Notes: generated from the sequence alone by a model not told the origin. A DNA stretch of 56,657 nucleotides from Basidiobolus meristosporus CBS 931.73 (GCA_002104905.1 MCFE01000576.1:1-56657), one strand, 5' to 3'; positions 1 through 12,005 are shown, counted from the stretch's first letter. Translations and numbers: made by a program.

Positions 1-805
1 TATGATTATTTTGTGTAGAATCCTTCTGTACTCTTTGCAACCATCTAGGCTCTACTTACATTGCAGTTGCATCTAATTTTATACCAAGCTAAATTAACAA
101 TCTGGACTGATAATTATCAAGTTATTTAGCAAGTTTATAACATTCTGCTCTTTGCATCATATTGATTCCTTCACATTGCTATATTTGGCATGGGAAGTGA
201 TTTTGTTTACCTGGGTCACTTACCATGAACCATATAGATAAGCTCTCCACCTACCTATGTATTCAGCAAATTAGCCCCTTCACACTGCATACTATACTAG
301 ATATCACAATAATCATGCTGTTTTGCATTGGCATAACAAAAATCTATTAATCGACCTAACTTAATAGTGTGACTTTGGGTTGAAATGCTACACTACATTC
401 TAGAATCAAATCTGAAGCAGTAAGGCCTTGTATTACGTACAATATGCAGCTTAGTACGCCGTCCAAATATTTCGGGAAGTCAGTTTGAAATCCTCGCGGA
501 GGAATACTCCCCTCCGTGTGTATTCAAGTTTGGTTTCACGTTTTTAGGATCCACAGTCTGCAATTGATTCCACAAATGTACTGATTATCTTCGGTATTTG
601 CAATCCAAGTTGCTTTGGATACATAAGTGGAACAGTCCAAGCCATGCCTACTAATCGAGAGACGATAGGAACCAAATGGACTTCCTTTGGCTACCAAACC
701 AACGGAGATATCTAAGAGCATGGGTAAAAAGAGATTAATAAGCGGTGACAAATCAGACGCGATATAAATACAAATGCCCATCAGTTACCTTTCATAACTT
801 CGAAA
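1..805. other. Gene-poor left edge, upstream of the membrane-protein gene
   Basis: I see no convincing gene here. It is AT-rich, and an 81-codon open frame on the minus strand (536-781) has no recognisable domain and ends close to the start of the plus-strand gene at 806, so it is more likely chance. The part just before 806 should hold that gene's promoter, but I see no clear core element. Confidence 0.5.
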
Positions 806-1462
806 ATGTTTGCAGGCCATTTTGCTCCAGCTCTTGTCTTACATCAGTATTATCCGAACGTTTCGCCATATGTTTTTACAATTGGTGTTGGCTTCCTTGA
901 CGTATGCTTTGGAATGCTAACATATCTTGGACTTGAAGGATTTGTGCCCAACCTACAAGCCGGTCCCTTGGGCGTCGACATACATTGTAACTATAGCCAT
1001 AGCTTAGCCGGATCTGTTATATTATCACTGACCTACGGTGCCGCAACTGGCTTTTTTACACCTGGATTTTTGGCTTCCTTCTCACATTTCATTCAAGACA
1101 TGTTGGTACATAATCAAGATATGCTCTTAGACCCTGTTACAAACATTACCATTGGCGGGACGAACATGTGGAGTGCCTTACCAGCCTTTTCGTTTTATTT
1201 TGAGTTAGGTTTCTGTTTAGTTTGTGCTGCCTTCACTTCGAAAGATCAAATCACCCTTGTGGCCAATGGATTCATTCTATTCTTTCATATTGGTTCAAAG
1301 TCCAGTACACCTCAATTACTTGCCGCCGTCTTACAACTTCCTGAACCGTTACAGAGAAACTACATTGCTATTGTTATTCTCGCATCATTTATTGTACCTG
1401 GACTCATTATCGGCTACATCTTGAATTTCAGAAAAAATCAGCCCAAAAATAAGCTGAACTGA
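806..1462 (+). CDS. Polytopic membrane protein with bacterial-type GHF / YSHS motifs
   Basis: A 218-residue intronless reading frame with about six hydrophobic stretches and a basic, lysine-rich C-terminus. It opens with a GHFAPAL block, and later has an NYSHSL block (about residues 63-68), SHFIQD (about 94-99) and a W-S-A-L-P block. This spacing of conserved His/Asp residues next to membrane segments recalls a family of bacterial integral membrane proteins often labelled metal-dependent hydrolase-like (DUF457/YdjM-like); that link is from memory of the motif layout, not a search. Function is unknown. The first ATG is chosen because the GHF block normally sits at the extreme N-terminus. The conserved His/Asp residues suggest a metal site at the membrane, but this is inference. 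Confidence 0.6.
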   Translation: MFAGHFAPALVLHQYYPNVSPYVFTIGVGFLDVCFGMLTYLGLEGFVPNLQAGPLGVDIHCNYSHSLAGSVILSLTYGAATGFFTPGFLASFSHFIQDMLVHNQDMLLDPVTNITIGGTNMWSALPAFSFYFELGFCLVCAAFTSKDQITLVANGFILFFHIGSKSSTPQLLAAVLQLPEPLQRNYIAIVILASFIVPGLIIGYILNFRKNQPKNKLN

Positions 1463-3578
1463 ATAAAGAGTGAATTAGGCGCGTATCCAAAGAGGAGTCT
1501 TAATTGATGGCCGAAGAACGCTGCTTCCGTGTACATTCGTTAATTGCCAGTTTTTTCAAAAAACAATATGGCTTTTGTGTATCTTACTACCGGATGCACG
1601 TATTTTTATGAGGATATTTTCAAGGTAGGCAACATAATTTTTTTACCATTTCGGAGTGGATACTCGAAGGAATGATAGTGCTATTTGCCAACGTTCTTGC
1701 TCCTGATATCTGGATTCCTTCATTTCCTAGATGATGACATCATAACCTCTTCGTTGCTACGTTGTTTCATCTCTTGAATTTGCTCTCTAGACCAACGGAT
1801 TTATATACCAGGTGTGCAGGGTATGAGAACCCTGAGATCAGCTAACACTTCCTTGATAGTGCCAGAAGCCAAAGCACCATACACCAGTTGCAGAATTGAG
1901 GAAGTGCCCTCACTTGGTAATGGTGAGGCTACGCAATATGTGGATTGCCCATACTGGTGCCAGATGGCTTCTTTGTAGCAACCAAGGCACCTATTAATGC
2001 TAGATTAACCTCAGTCCCTGGGCTGGAAGCTCGAAGCATGTCCCTATTAAAAGCAGAGGACATTGGCTGGGGAGATCCTACAGGCATCTTGACTTTCATT
2101 TTCAACAGCATAAAGCAAGCGCCGGCTCTCACAGTTGGTCTCACCACTCGAACTGATTCTTGCTGCTAACACGAACAAATCAAATTGCTAAACTTCGATT
2201 TGTACATACAGCATTCATAGGGATATTGAATTGTTGGCACTTCAGGCTTATATGTTTAGGAAAATGCCAGAACAGGCTGTGCTTACTCAACACTGGCTAT
2301 ACAGAATGTAAAGCCTGCTCCAAAAGGGACCGGGGCATATACATAATGTATGATTGATGGTGTAAACCCGAATAAAAATGGAAAGTCCGCACTGCAGAGA
2401 CGAAAATCTTATATTACGGCCAAAGACCCAATTGTTATACAAAAACTGGTCGGGATCCAGGTTTCAATACCAGCTCTAACGGTTTAGATGTAATAATAAG
2501 CATATTGGCTAATACTGGGTATCATCCAGAAGACGCTATAATGTTTAACAAATCATCTATGGAATTGGTTCGCTTTAGTGGTGCGAGATGGGATACTTCA
2601 GAAGTAGTTAAATACAAGGGCATGACCAGGCCTTAGATTAAATTTCCATAGTTTGAGTCAAAGAATCCTACTATATTGTTGTATACAAGTCTCTTGAGCT
2701 AGCACTAATTTGTTGAGTATCAGTGCATAACAATGAAAATCATATTTAATGTTGCCTCCTCAATACCTTGGCATATACACTCCGATTGAGTATACCCATT
2801 CCAAGTCCGTCTATTTGGTGGGCAGAAGCAGTGTATCAAGTATACAAACGCAAACCTGAATCTCCAGTCACTATGCAAATCCCGTGTGATTTTGGGATTG
2901 TTATTGTGGCATTCTCCGTCTTAGAAATATGACCAAGTTATCACCAGCTCAAATGGCCCAGTAATCACTTACATCTTGATGTGAGAAGTTGGCGTACCGA
3001 AACCTGCATGTACACTTTGAAATGAGGCTGCTAATGAATAACTTGATACTAACCCCTCCCTCTGTTACAAATTGGAATTGACAACAATCTAATCAGGATG
3101 CTCATCAGCAAAATTGATCTTCACCGGTCATATTATGACCACTTCCCAGAGTATAAAAATAGACCTGGGGTTAGTATAATAACCAACCAGTCTGCCAATA
3201 TTGCCTAACCAAAATACACGCGTGAACCATAGCAGATAACTCCGAAATACACTACATAGTAGCCAGGCGTGATAATGAAGCCTATTATATCACAGCTAAT
3301 TAGTAAAGACTTGTACGTAATATCCCAGCGAAAATATTGACATTGACAATAGCTGTCTAGGCGAATCTACGCTGGATTACTAAGGTGATCTAATCTTCAA
3401 CTATGTCAGATATCTCCTTGTCAAGTGCTAGTGTGTAGGCTATATATGATTTAGCTGCTTTCCAGACAACTGCTACATTTTGACATTTAAAAAGATGAAC
3501 TGATAACTAAGACTCAAGCTCACAAAATGTAGAATGCTTTTCAAGTGGCGTGCTGTTCAAAAGTGTGCCAAAATCTAG
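1463..3578. other. Long gene-poor interval with scattered coding-like relics
   Basis: About 2.1 kb with no complete gene. Two stretches look more protein-like than chance. One is a 72-codon minus frame at 1929-2147 ending in an S-M-G-N-P-H motif, which is typical of diaminopimelate epimerases, but the rest of the fold is not visible. The other is a plus-strand open frame at 2376-2636 (separate entry). The remainder is AT-rich and full of stops in all frames. Confidence 0.45.
2376..2636 (+). CDS. Unidentified open frame, possibly the last exon of a gene or a relic
   Basis: From 2376 to the TAG at 2634-2636 there are 86 open codons with a well-mixed, soluble-looking amino-acid composition and no obvious start codon at the head, which is what a terminal exon or gene fragment looks like. 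It ends K-G-M-T-R-P. An AG at about 2397-2398 after a short pyrimidine-poor stretch could serve as splice acceptor. I cannot place it in a family, and no upstream exon could be joined with confidence. It may be a pseudogene piece in a gene-poor region. Confidence 0.25.
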   Translation, partial: KWKVRTAETKILYYGQRPNCYTKTGRDPGFNTSSNGLDVIISILANTGYHPEDAIMFNKSSMELVRFSGARWDTSEVVKYKGMTRP

Positions 3579-3650
3579 GGGCTCAACCGGGAATTGAACC
3601 CGGGACCTCCTCGACCCGAACGAGGAATCATACTACTAGACCATTGAGCC
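3579..3650 (-). tRNA. tRNA-Pro (anticodon CGG)
   Basis: Reading the minus strand gives a 72-nt cloverleaf: a 7-bp acceptor stem (GGCTCAA with TTGAGCC), an anticodon stem CCTCG/CGAGG around the loop TTCGGGT, and a T-arm CCGGG-TTCAATT-CCCGG. The loop places anticodon CGG, decoding the proline codon CCG. The D-arm (GTCTAGTAGTATGAT) and discriminator base C closely match yeast tRNA-Pro. There is no intron. Confidence 0.95.
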
Positions 3651-4393
3651 GAACATATGTACATTTTGTTGACATCAAATCACTGGAAATCTCCTGATCG
3701 AACACTTCTTGGATCTAGTGTAGATAAATTCCAAGTTCTAATTTTGTTCTTGGTTAATTTATGCTGTGTGCTTGGTGTTGGTGATGATTCTTAGATGTGG
3801 ATGGCTCAACAACAACATTCTGATTGTATTTTGGCTGCGATCGTGTAAATTATATACTCATGTTGACTATTTCTTTACAAGGCACGCATAACGTTATCAA
3901 GCCTTTTTACCTGAAATCTTCACTATAAAAGCCCAGTAACATTTACACGGAAGAGCAACACACTTCGATATCACTTGAAACCCTTTTGCTTCCAATCCAC
4001 CACTGCTTCAATTCACAACCTTCTGCTATAGGCCTTCTTATAGCCATAGTGCTAAAGAATGGGGCGATTGTGATTAGATTATTCTTTTTCTTGGTAGTAT
4101 GTCTTCGATGGCTGAAATGTGACATCCGAAATGGACGGATTCATAGACACCCTACTTTAGTTCGGGTTTGGTGCCTATGCCTTGTATTTTCCTTTTGCTC
4201 GGAGTTTGGCAAGCCAGCAATCTCAGGCATCACAAAGTTGAAATATAGGCTTTCATCGAGCTATCACTAACTCTCACACTAATATACGAGACCAAAAAAA
4301 TTAAACATTCGTAACCAAGTTTGGTTTACTGGCTATTTATTAACAATATATAATAAAGTATCGTACAAGGCAAAAAGAAAAACGCTGAATAAC
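3651..4393. other. Intergenic region between tRNA-Pro and the histone gene 3' side
   Basis: No gene is supported. A 94-codon plus frame at 3986-4270 is overlapped by an equally long frame on the other strand, and its hydrophobic/cysteine-rich product matches nothing I know. The last ~70 bases before 4394 are AT-rich and probably hold the H2B 3' UTR and polyadenylation signals. Confidence 0.4.
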
Positions 4394-4735
4394 TTATTTG
4401 GCGGAAGTGTATTTGGTAACAGCCTTGGTACCTTCGGACACGGCATGCTTAGCCAATTCACCAGGAAGAAGCAATCTAACTGCAGTTTGGATTTCGCGGG
4501 ATGAAATAGTGCTCTTCTTGTTATATGCAGCAAGCTTGGAAGCCTCTTCAGCAACTCTCTCAAAGATATCGACCACGAAGGAGTTCATGATAGACATAGC
4601 CTTGTTGGAAATTCCAGTATCGGGATGGACTTGCTTCAAAACCTTATAGATGTAGGAAGCGTACGACTCCTTACGAGAAGTCTTCTTGCTCTTCACTTCC
4701 TTCTTGTCAGTGGTGGGTGCGTCTTTGGGGGCCAT
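4394..4735 (-). CDS. Histone H2B
   Basis: A 113-residue intronless protein with the whole H2B histone fold. It has a short lysine-rich N-terminal tail (about residues 1-22), then the [19 protein letters not shown] block opening helix 1, the [15 protein letters not shown] helix, the [20 protein letters not shown] region and the C-terminal helix ending AVTKYTSAK. The lysine corresponding to the conserved ubiquitylation site near the C-terminus is present in this last helix. It pairs with H2A in the nucleosome. It is slightly shorter than many H2Bs (usually about 120-135) because of the short N-tail. A TATA box lies about 50 bases upstream. No H2A partner is visible next to it; the divergent neighbour is the neurochondrin-like gene. 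Confidence 0.97.
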   Translation of the reverse strand: MAPKDAPTTDKKEVKSKKTSRKESYASYIYKVLKQVHPDTGISNKAMSIMNSFVVDIFERVAEEASKLAAYNKKSTISSREIQTAVRLLLPGELAKHAVSEGTKAVTKYTSAK

Positions 4736-4783
4736 TGTTGGATAAACTTGAAGCTTGATGCTGGATGAATAAGCTGCAACCGC

Positions 4784-4792
4784 CTTATATAT
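4784..4792 (-). promoter_or_regulatory. TATA box of the H2B gene
   Basis: On the minus strand the sequence TATATAAGG lies about 50 bases before the H2B ATG, the usual place for a core promoter element of a strongly expressed, S-phase histone gene. Assigned by position and motif only. Confidence 0.6.
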
Positions 4793-5102
4793 CTATCCGT
4801 TTCACGCGCTTGTGCGTAAATTAGAACGCGTCGAAAGCGCGTGATTTTGATTCCAAATCGAATTTAGATTAAGATTATGGAAAGAATGGATTTGGATTTC
4901 GTGAAATTTCGACTATTTCTTTTTTTTGGTGTGGATGTCTAATTGTCTTGATCATGATTCACTCAAGGTTGTCGTCCTATTGAGGTTAGGCCACTCTTGA
5001 TTAAATGATTCTTGATTGAGAGAAAAAAAATTCTTTTTCACTTCACTAGTATTAACTAATGTCAACAGCGGAAACGTTCCGTGTTTGAAGGTTTCAAGTA
5101 TT

Positions 5103-7247
5103 ATGAATGCTACCATCTCCCAACAACTCGAGCAATGCTTAGAATTAATAAAGCCACATACAAGTGATGAATCAAAATTTGCAGGTTTACTGCTCATACC
5201 TCGTATCTTGAAACCTGACGATGTAGCTGCCTTGGAGGCAGTATTTGACGCGATCGATTTCAAATTCTTAGAGCGTCTTTTGAGAACAAGTAGGGAATTC
5301 CCACCTTGCTTATGCTTGGGTTCCACGTCACGTATTGACCTTATGTATTCTACCTGCAGAAAAGAATGCACCCGAGGAAACAGAGGCCATGGCTTCAATT
5401 GCTGTAAACATCTTATCCAGCTTTACAATCAGTAGCGATCTCACTTGTAGAAGAGAATTTGTGAATTGTATTCCAGCTTTGATGAAGACACTCTTATCAA
5501 GGTATGGTCTGCTCTACGATCGATTCTGCCGAACATGGTTTCGCCGCATTCCAATCAACACTGACCGTTCTTTTGATTAGCCGAGCTATCGAAACAAGGA
5601 TGGAAATCCTCAAGATATTATTTAAATTGTCAGAAGGGTTTGAAGGTCTTGAGGTGATACTGGACAAGTACAACTTCGACTGCATACTTCAACTTTACGA
5701 GTTGTCGGAGGATGAGGAGAATGGTAAATGCCCCCTTGAGCAGGTGTATTTCTGTCTGGACTTGACATCTAAGGTGCCTCATTGTTAATTGTAGCGAGTA
5801 TCCAGGCGCTTGGGCTCAAATTGATCAATTTTTGTATTGCACAATGGACCGAGTTTGTGTACTACCAGAAGGTTGCCAATGACATACAGCTGAAGAACAC
5901 TCTTCTGGAGACGCTGCCACTTGTTCTTCAGACACTAAGTGAGAAGTATCAGAAGCGCCATGACAAAACCAAGTTCGAGATTTTAGATGCGCTCATTCAG
6001 TTGCTCGAGGTGGCTCCTCAGGAGGTAAGTTCAACAGAGTTCTCGCCTTAATTGAGTTGGAGGCAAGCAGTACTGACCCGTATGGATTAGTTCACTAGGT
6101 CTATCAGTAGAAGCACTACCAGCTTTCGCACTTGGACGAGCTCCATCTCACTCGCCACTAAAGATGTTCTTAGTCATAAACATGGTCAGCACCTTAAAGC
6201 CTACCTACGAATTGACCGAATTCCTAACGCCTAATTTATAGCATCCAAATCAAAGGAGAATGGGTTGAAGCTGATAGCGCTGATGTTACGCCACTTTGGG
6301 TGGGATTGGCTATTCTGTGAATTCCAGGACGACCATATCAAGAGGCAAGAAAAAGAAAAATTCGCCGCATTGGTGGTTGAGCTAGCCTGCATCGAAATCA
6401 ACGTGCGTCTTGATGAGCTCTCGCAGGAATCGGTCACTCTAAAGGATCTCGAAGGAGAGGAGCATGGAGCTGTCATCGACTCGTACGAGATACTCGAGAA
6501 AGTCATCTCCTTTCTATCAAGCTACATCCAGAATGAGGAGGAAAACGATACCCAACACATCCCTATATTCTCGAACGAGTCCATTCTAAAGCTGCACACT
6601 TCTTTGAAATCAACCTTCTCGACTATTCTCGAATTTGTCCTGTTGAAGCAGGTACGGATATTGTTACTCATACGTATCCCGCGCTATACTAATGGTTCAT
6701 CCAGGCCGATTTCCCATCTTCGAAATTCTTGGAGAACACTTTTTTGTTGGCAACTATCCGTGTGTACGCCTCATGGCTAGCTGAAGATGATTCGCTGCAC
6801 AAGGATACAGCAGAAATGCTAGGCTTGCTAATTGACGTTGCACGTTTAAGGTTAGTTCGGTCTGTTTGGCTTCGCCTAACCATGAGAAACCCCTCTGATC
6901 CTTGTTTGAAATCTCCTTGTTACAGCGACTCTAGCAAAGAAATTGTACCGCTGTTGTTCCTTTGTCCGGCATTTTTATATATGACCGAGTCCCCGGAGAT
7001 TAATGAGAAGTTTGTCTCGCTAGGAGGGCCTCGCATGGTTGTTGAGAATCTAATTCACACCTTTGACGAGCAGAAAAATAGCATGTCGAAGAACCACCTA
7101 GCGAATTTACTTTATCCATATGTACAACTACTGTATAATATTGAGTCCCCAAATAGTTTCCCCTTCTATAGCGACACCGAGAAAGAGACGTTCTCTCGCA
7201 TCATGGAATTCACCAAAGAGAAGTTTGGTGACGGCGCTTTCCATTGA
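5103..7247 (+). CDS. Neurochondrin-family protein
   Basis: Eight exons join in frame to 557 residues: 5103-5289, 5360-5501, 5581-5723, 5795-6024, 6091-6184, 6242-6651, 6705-6850 and 6926-7247. All introns are GT-AG and 53-79 nt. The product follows animal neurochondrin block by block: an N-terminal DESKFAGLLLIPRIL segment, KFEILDALIQLLE near the middle, a GLKLIALMLRHFGWDWL block followed by LVVELACIEINVRLDEL, then IRVYASWLAEDDSL and VPLLFLCPAFLYMTE. It is an all-helical, armadillo-like cytosolic protein. In animals it binds signalling and trafficking partners; its role in fungi is not established. Animal proteins are about 730 residues, so this one has a shorter C-terminus. The ATG at 5103 is preferred to the in-frame ATG at 5016, whose extra residues lack similarity. 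Exon 5 is the least conserved, and its acceptor is the least certain boundary. Confidence 0.85.
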
Positions 7248-7454
7248 ACCACTTCGCATCTCTCAACTATTTTCGCAGGACGGATCGACTGTCCCCAATT
7301 TATTGTGACATGTAGATGGGTAGGCTTATAAATTTACGAGTAGTTGCTGAAATCCACGAAGGTCTAGCGCGTGAGAGGAAATTAAAAAACCTGATTAAGC
7401 CAGAGGGTGCTCTATGATGCTTGTAACTGTACGTAAGGTGAACCAAGAAATAAA

Positions 7455-10400
7455 TCACATGCTACCAATCATATCCATTAGCCAAGGATTGCTGTCGACT
7501 TGGGCTTGATACTGTTGCTTCAGGCGATCCACTTGTTTTTTGATCTCATCAGCACCGAGATTTTGAAGTTCGGTTATCTTTCCGAAGTCTGTCATTATCT
7601 GTTCAATCAGTTTGGATCCTTTCTGTACGTCTTCTTTGCGATGCTTCGTCTTGGGTGCTTCCGTATTTTCCTCTTCAAAGTCTTCCAACTCGATAGCTTT
7701 GCGTTTGGCAAGCTATGGGCAGCAAAATACAAGTGGTGTGAACATTGGCTGACATAAAAGACAAATATGCTCTCCCAAAATCTTACGTTAACTACAGTGC
7801 TTGGGAAGTTCGCCAGCTCGGCCACGTGAATACCAAAGCTTTGATCACACACTCCTGGATTAACTTTGTAGAGTAACGTGATCTCACGCGTTCCATTGAT
7901 CTTTCCTAAATGAGCGGTGACATGGAGGTTTTTCACGCTCTCCACTTGATTGGAGAGCGCGGTTAGTTCGTGGAAATGTGTAGCGAACAAACAGAAGCAG
8001 CGGATTTGAGTTGCAATGAACCTAGCAACACGAGTTAGCAGATGGCTATTGGTTATACCTGAGATGTGACCTTACTCAGAGATGGACCATGCCAAACCAA
8101 AGCCATCATAGGTGCTTGTACCGCGTCCAAGCTCATCAACAATGATCAAGGAATCGCGAGTTGCTGATTTTAGAATGGATGCCGTTTCAAGCATCTCGGC
8201 CATAAACGTTGAAACACCCTGTTTGTGAAGACATCTAAGGTTAACAGCAATTCAGAAGTCAATCATGTATCATGTAGCCAACCTTAAGTTGACTATCGCC
8301 TGCACCAACGCGAGCCAATATGCAGTCAAATATGGGGACTTCCGCTTCATCGCATGGTACAAAGCAGCCAATCTGAGCCATCAAAACTACCACCCCGATC
8401 TAGATGGGAATCCATAATGAGTATCATTGCTTTTCGAACAAAAGATCCATTTACTCACTTGTCTAATATATGTAGATTTACCACCCATGTTGGGTCCAGT
8501 GATAATTTGGAATTCACTCTGTTTCCGAATAATTTCCACATCGTTAGGGATGAACGAAACGTCATCCTGCATTTCAAGGCATGGGTGACGTGCACTTCTT
8601 AAAACAAGGTTTCCTTGGCCTTTGCATGAATTGTTAGTGCTAGTAGGATACTAGATGCATAGGCTATAATCAAACCTTTAGGGAATAGTTTGGGCTTGAT
8701 ATATGGAATTGGCGCATGGGCGGAGACATGGGCAAAGCTAGACAGAGGAATGATTCAATACCGATTAAATAAAGGATTGGCAGGATTAACATAGATACCT
8801 AACAAGAACATCTAGATGTGCAAGTAAACCATTGAGAACCTCGAGAATAGGGAAGTAGGATGCTTAAACCGAAAGCAGTTAATAACAGGGATTAGTGTTG
8901 TTGTAGGTACAATGTCTTCACTTACCAACAATTCCGATAACCTCCTTCACCAAAGCAGATTGAGTCCGATCGTATTCTTCTGAAAGATCGCGAATCTTTT
9001 CGCTCATTTCTCGCATCTTGGGAGTAGTAAATAGAACTCCGCTACGTTGTGTGGAGAGTTCAATGCATTGTGACGATTTGTTCCGCAAGACGGACGCTTC
9101 CTGATAACCGAGTTATAAATTAATTTAAGAAAGAGGACCCGTATGCCGTGGTGGCACTTACTGTACGAGTAATCCGGAAGCAGTAGCCGTACAATGTGCT
9201 TTTCTCTAATTTTAATTTTTTCTCAATTTCCAACCCGAGATTGGCGCCCACCTATAACTCACGGATTAGAATTGCAACCTAGTGTCCAAACTAAATGAAT
9301 ACATACTCGTTCGTGCTCTATTGGCAACCCAGCCATAACTTTGTCGAGCTTCTCTCGTAGATCTAATTTGCATATGTAAGGTAGGTTAGTATATGTTCAC
9401 ATGACAGATCTCCATTGTGGAAACAACCTTTGAGAGTATCGTCGAAATCCGGCTTGATGACATATTCATGATAGTCAACACGGTCCAAATCAATAGTAGT
9501 CTCGATCATTTCCTGCAGTTTGGAAAGATCCTCAACATATCCCTTTCATAATGGGCTTAATATATGCCTAGGGATGCATGAAGAATCAATGATTTGAATA
9601 CCCTTAGCTTGGTTGTGTAGATTTTGTTGACCAATTCTGCATGGCTTTCCTCAGCGAATTCGGTATTTTCAATCAAATCCAGTAGGCTCGGTAGTCGAAT
9701 CAACACCTGGTAGATACGAACAACATCCTAATATCGGAGATTCAATTATAGGCTCGAAATTTATATTGATTGGTAGCTATCAAATTACCTGCAGATGTGC
9801 ACTTCCTCTTTGGAATCTTTTTGCCAATCGATGCAAGTCCGGAACTTTGCACAGATGCTCTTCCTGTTAAAGTGGACAGGTTAATTAAGCTGTATGGTAT
9901 TTCATAATAAATAGGCCTACTTGAAGTGACTGTCGAAATTCATTGCTCTCGGTCAAAACCTCAACCAACTGTTGCCGTTGCTCTGTGTAATAGAATTTTC
10001 CGTTAGCTTATGTCGTAGAGTGACTTCAAGTAAGCAGCTTTGCCTATTTCTTTGATTTCCAACAGCGGTTGTTTGAGCCATTGTGCCAACAGTCGAGCTC
10101 CTTGAGCAGTTTTACATTTGTTTAAAACACCGAAAACGCTCATAGTTTTGTTGTAACCTAAAGCCAGTCAAATTAAGAGGATGTCACGTAAAGGCATTGA
10201 TGTGGTATGAAATATACCATCTTGCACTCCTGGCATCAAGTTCAATGCTCTCAAGGCTGAAGCGTCAAGCTTCATGTATTGAGAAAGATCATGTTGGCGC
10301 AGAGTATAGTTGCCGAAATTTGTATCGTCATTCAAAAGCTAGCAATAGAGAGTAATGGGTCAACCATTGAACAAAAGTATTGTGTAGAAGAGGCAACTTA

Positions 10401-11591
10401 CTGATAAGTATTTAATGATACAAGCGACCGCTCCCATGGCTTGCTTGAGTTCGAATTCGGCTGCAGATAAAATAATTAGATGAAATATAGTCAACAATTA
10501 TATGCTAAACAACTAACGCATAGAAGTAAGTGGGGTCTCTTCATCCAACAATCTATTCAAGTCTTGCTCAACATCCTTGGTTTGATAATACGCTAATGGA
10601 AGATATATAAGCTGGGTGTCCGAAAATGGCATTGCATGCTTTGACTTCACCTTTTTTACACTCAGTGATTACAATTCCACATCTATTTAGCACTGATGTG
10701 AGCTTTCCGATTTCATAAGCATTTGCCTTATCGGTTTCCGGGATCAAACACTCTTTGACACCTATTTGTATGACCAAGGACTTCACCGAAATTTAACCTA
10801 CACTTGCTTTATGGTTGGAACTCATTGAATATTAGACGTATACAAACCTCAAAATTTGAGAACAATTCGTTGTCAATAAATTCAGACACACCAAGTTCAC
10901 GAACGGTGGTGTCAGCAAAGGCGACGCCAACAAACTATGAAATAATGAATAAAATGGCTGTGAAAATTGAAGCTGCTGTCAGAAACTTACCTTCTGCCCA
11001 TCCTTTTGGGTGACTTTAACCGCCAAAACGACCGGTGAAGCTGATATTTCGTTATTTACAAACAATAAATCTTCCACATCTTGTAAATTTCCGGGAGAGG
11101 CCTGAATCATGTGCATATAAGTAACGAGTGTAACTGAAAGATACCACTCCCATCCAGTACTTGCCTTTTTCCCCAGTTTCCAGCCGAAGGTAGACTTTTT
11201 ATCAGGGACCCAAATTTCGAATCGAAGTTGTTTTGTCATGAGGCCATCTCTTAAAAAGGTCTCGGTGTTGAGTTTGGATAATGTACAACTGGGAAGGCCC
11301 TCCCCAGAACCAAGATACTTTATGACCGATGAAGTTTTGTAAATTTCTCGAGAGACGTAAAGCGCATCTTCACCGTGAACGCTATAGAAATCACCACCGT
11401 TTCGTTCAAAGATACGGATCACCCCAGAATTTGCATCACCTAAACTACGATAAAACTGGCAAAAGCCAGTCTCGGATTTGTTGTCTATGAAAAAGGAAGA
11501 GTGAGAATGATATAAATCTATGTGGCCGGATGCTAGAACTAGTTCAAATACCAAGTTCCAGTGCAGGTCTATCTTTTGTAGAAGCAGCCAT
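7455..11591 (-). CDS. MSH2: DNA mismatch repair protein MSH2
   Basis: Twenty-two exons can be joined in frame to 952 residues: 11591-11552, 11484-10991, 10934-10848, 10780-10651, 10592-10518, 10460-10402, 10338-10218, 10157-10044, 9982-9921, 9863-9789, 9727-9602, 9542-9428, 9362-9307, 9251-9162, 9100-8926, 8862-8799, 8737-8676, 8619-8459, 8399-8283, 8218-8076, 8021-7787 and 7712-7455. The protein tracks human MSH2 (934 aa) throughout: MutS domain I near the N-terminus ([11 protein letters not shown]), connector, lever and clamp, then the ATPase with Walker [10 protein letters not shown], the [17 protein letters not shown] loop, Walker B ([16 protein letters not shown]) and the FATHFHELT motif. 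It forms MutS-alpha/beta with MSH6/MSH3 in the nucleus and recognises mispairs. Intron 8 (9983-10043) appears to start with GC rather than GT. The gene is convergent with neurochondrin, with about 200 bases between the stops. Confidence 0.96.
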
Positions 11592-12005
11592 TTTCTTAAC
11601 TTGTGTGAGTACAAAGCGGATCAGTACAAGAGAAAGCTATTAAAACTGTCAGCCTAGGGCAATCGCCCGAAAGTAGCTACCAATTTGTTTATTACCGATT
11701 CATTTTTTGTTATGATTTTGAATATTGTTTATGAAATATTAGCATGATCAAAATATTGAAAATGCCGCAGCCGAAACCACACCGTAATCTCCTTACATCT
11801 AGTATTTCCAACCAGCCAATACCAATTCAATCGAGAAGACAGCTCTGCGGCTTTGATTAACCACCATATGGATACATGCTTAACTCTAACATTGAGGTGC
11901 TGAGCAGTGGGAATGTTAACAATGCTTGTGAATGAATTTTGATTATTTATTTGAATGATGACACATTGGAACCAGGAACACCTCAAGTCCATACATGGAG
12001 ATGCT
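11592..12005. other. Intergenic region between MSH2 5' end and RPL18 3' end
   Basis: About 410 bases holding the MSH2 promoter on the right-to-left strand and the RPL18 3' UTR. It is AT-rich, and a 134-codon minus frame at 11729-12133 overlaps the RPL18 coding sequence and is a shadow. No RNA gene or clear motif was found. Confidence 0.5.

Noticed and set aside
536-781. 81-codon minus frame at the left edge
   Set aside because: No domain, and it lies in the expected promoter of the gene at 806.
3986-4270. 94-codon plus frame near the histone gene
   Set aside because: Opposed by an open frame on the other strand, with hydrophobic/Cys-rich content unlike any known protein.
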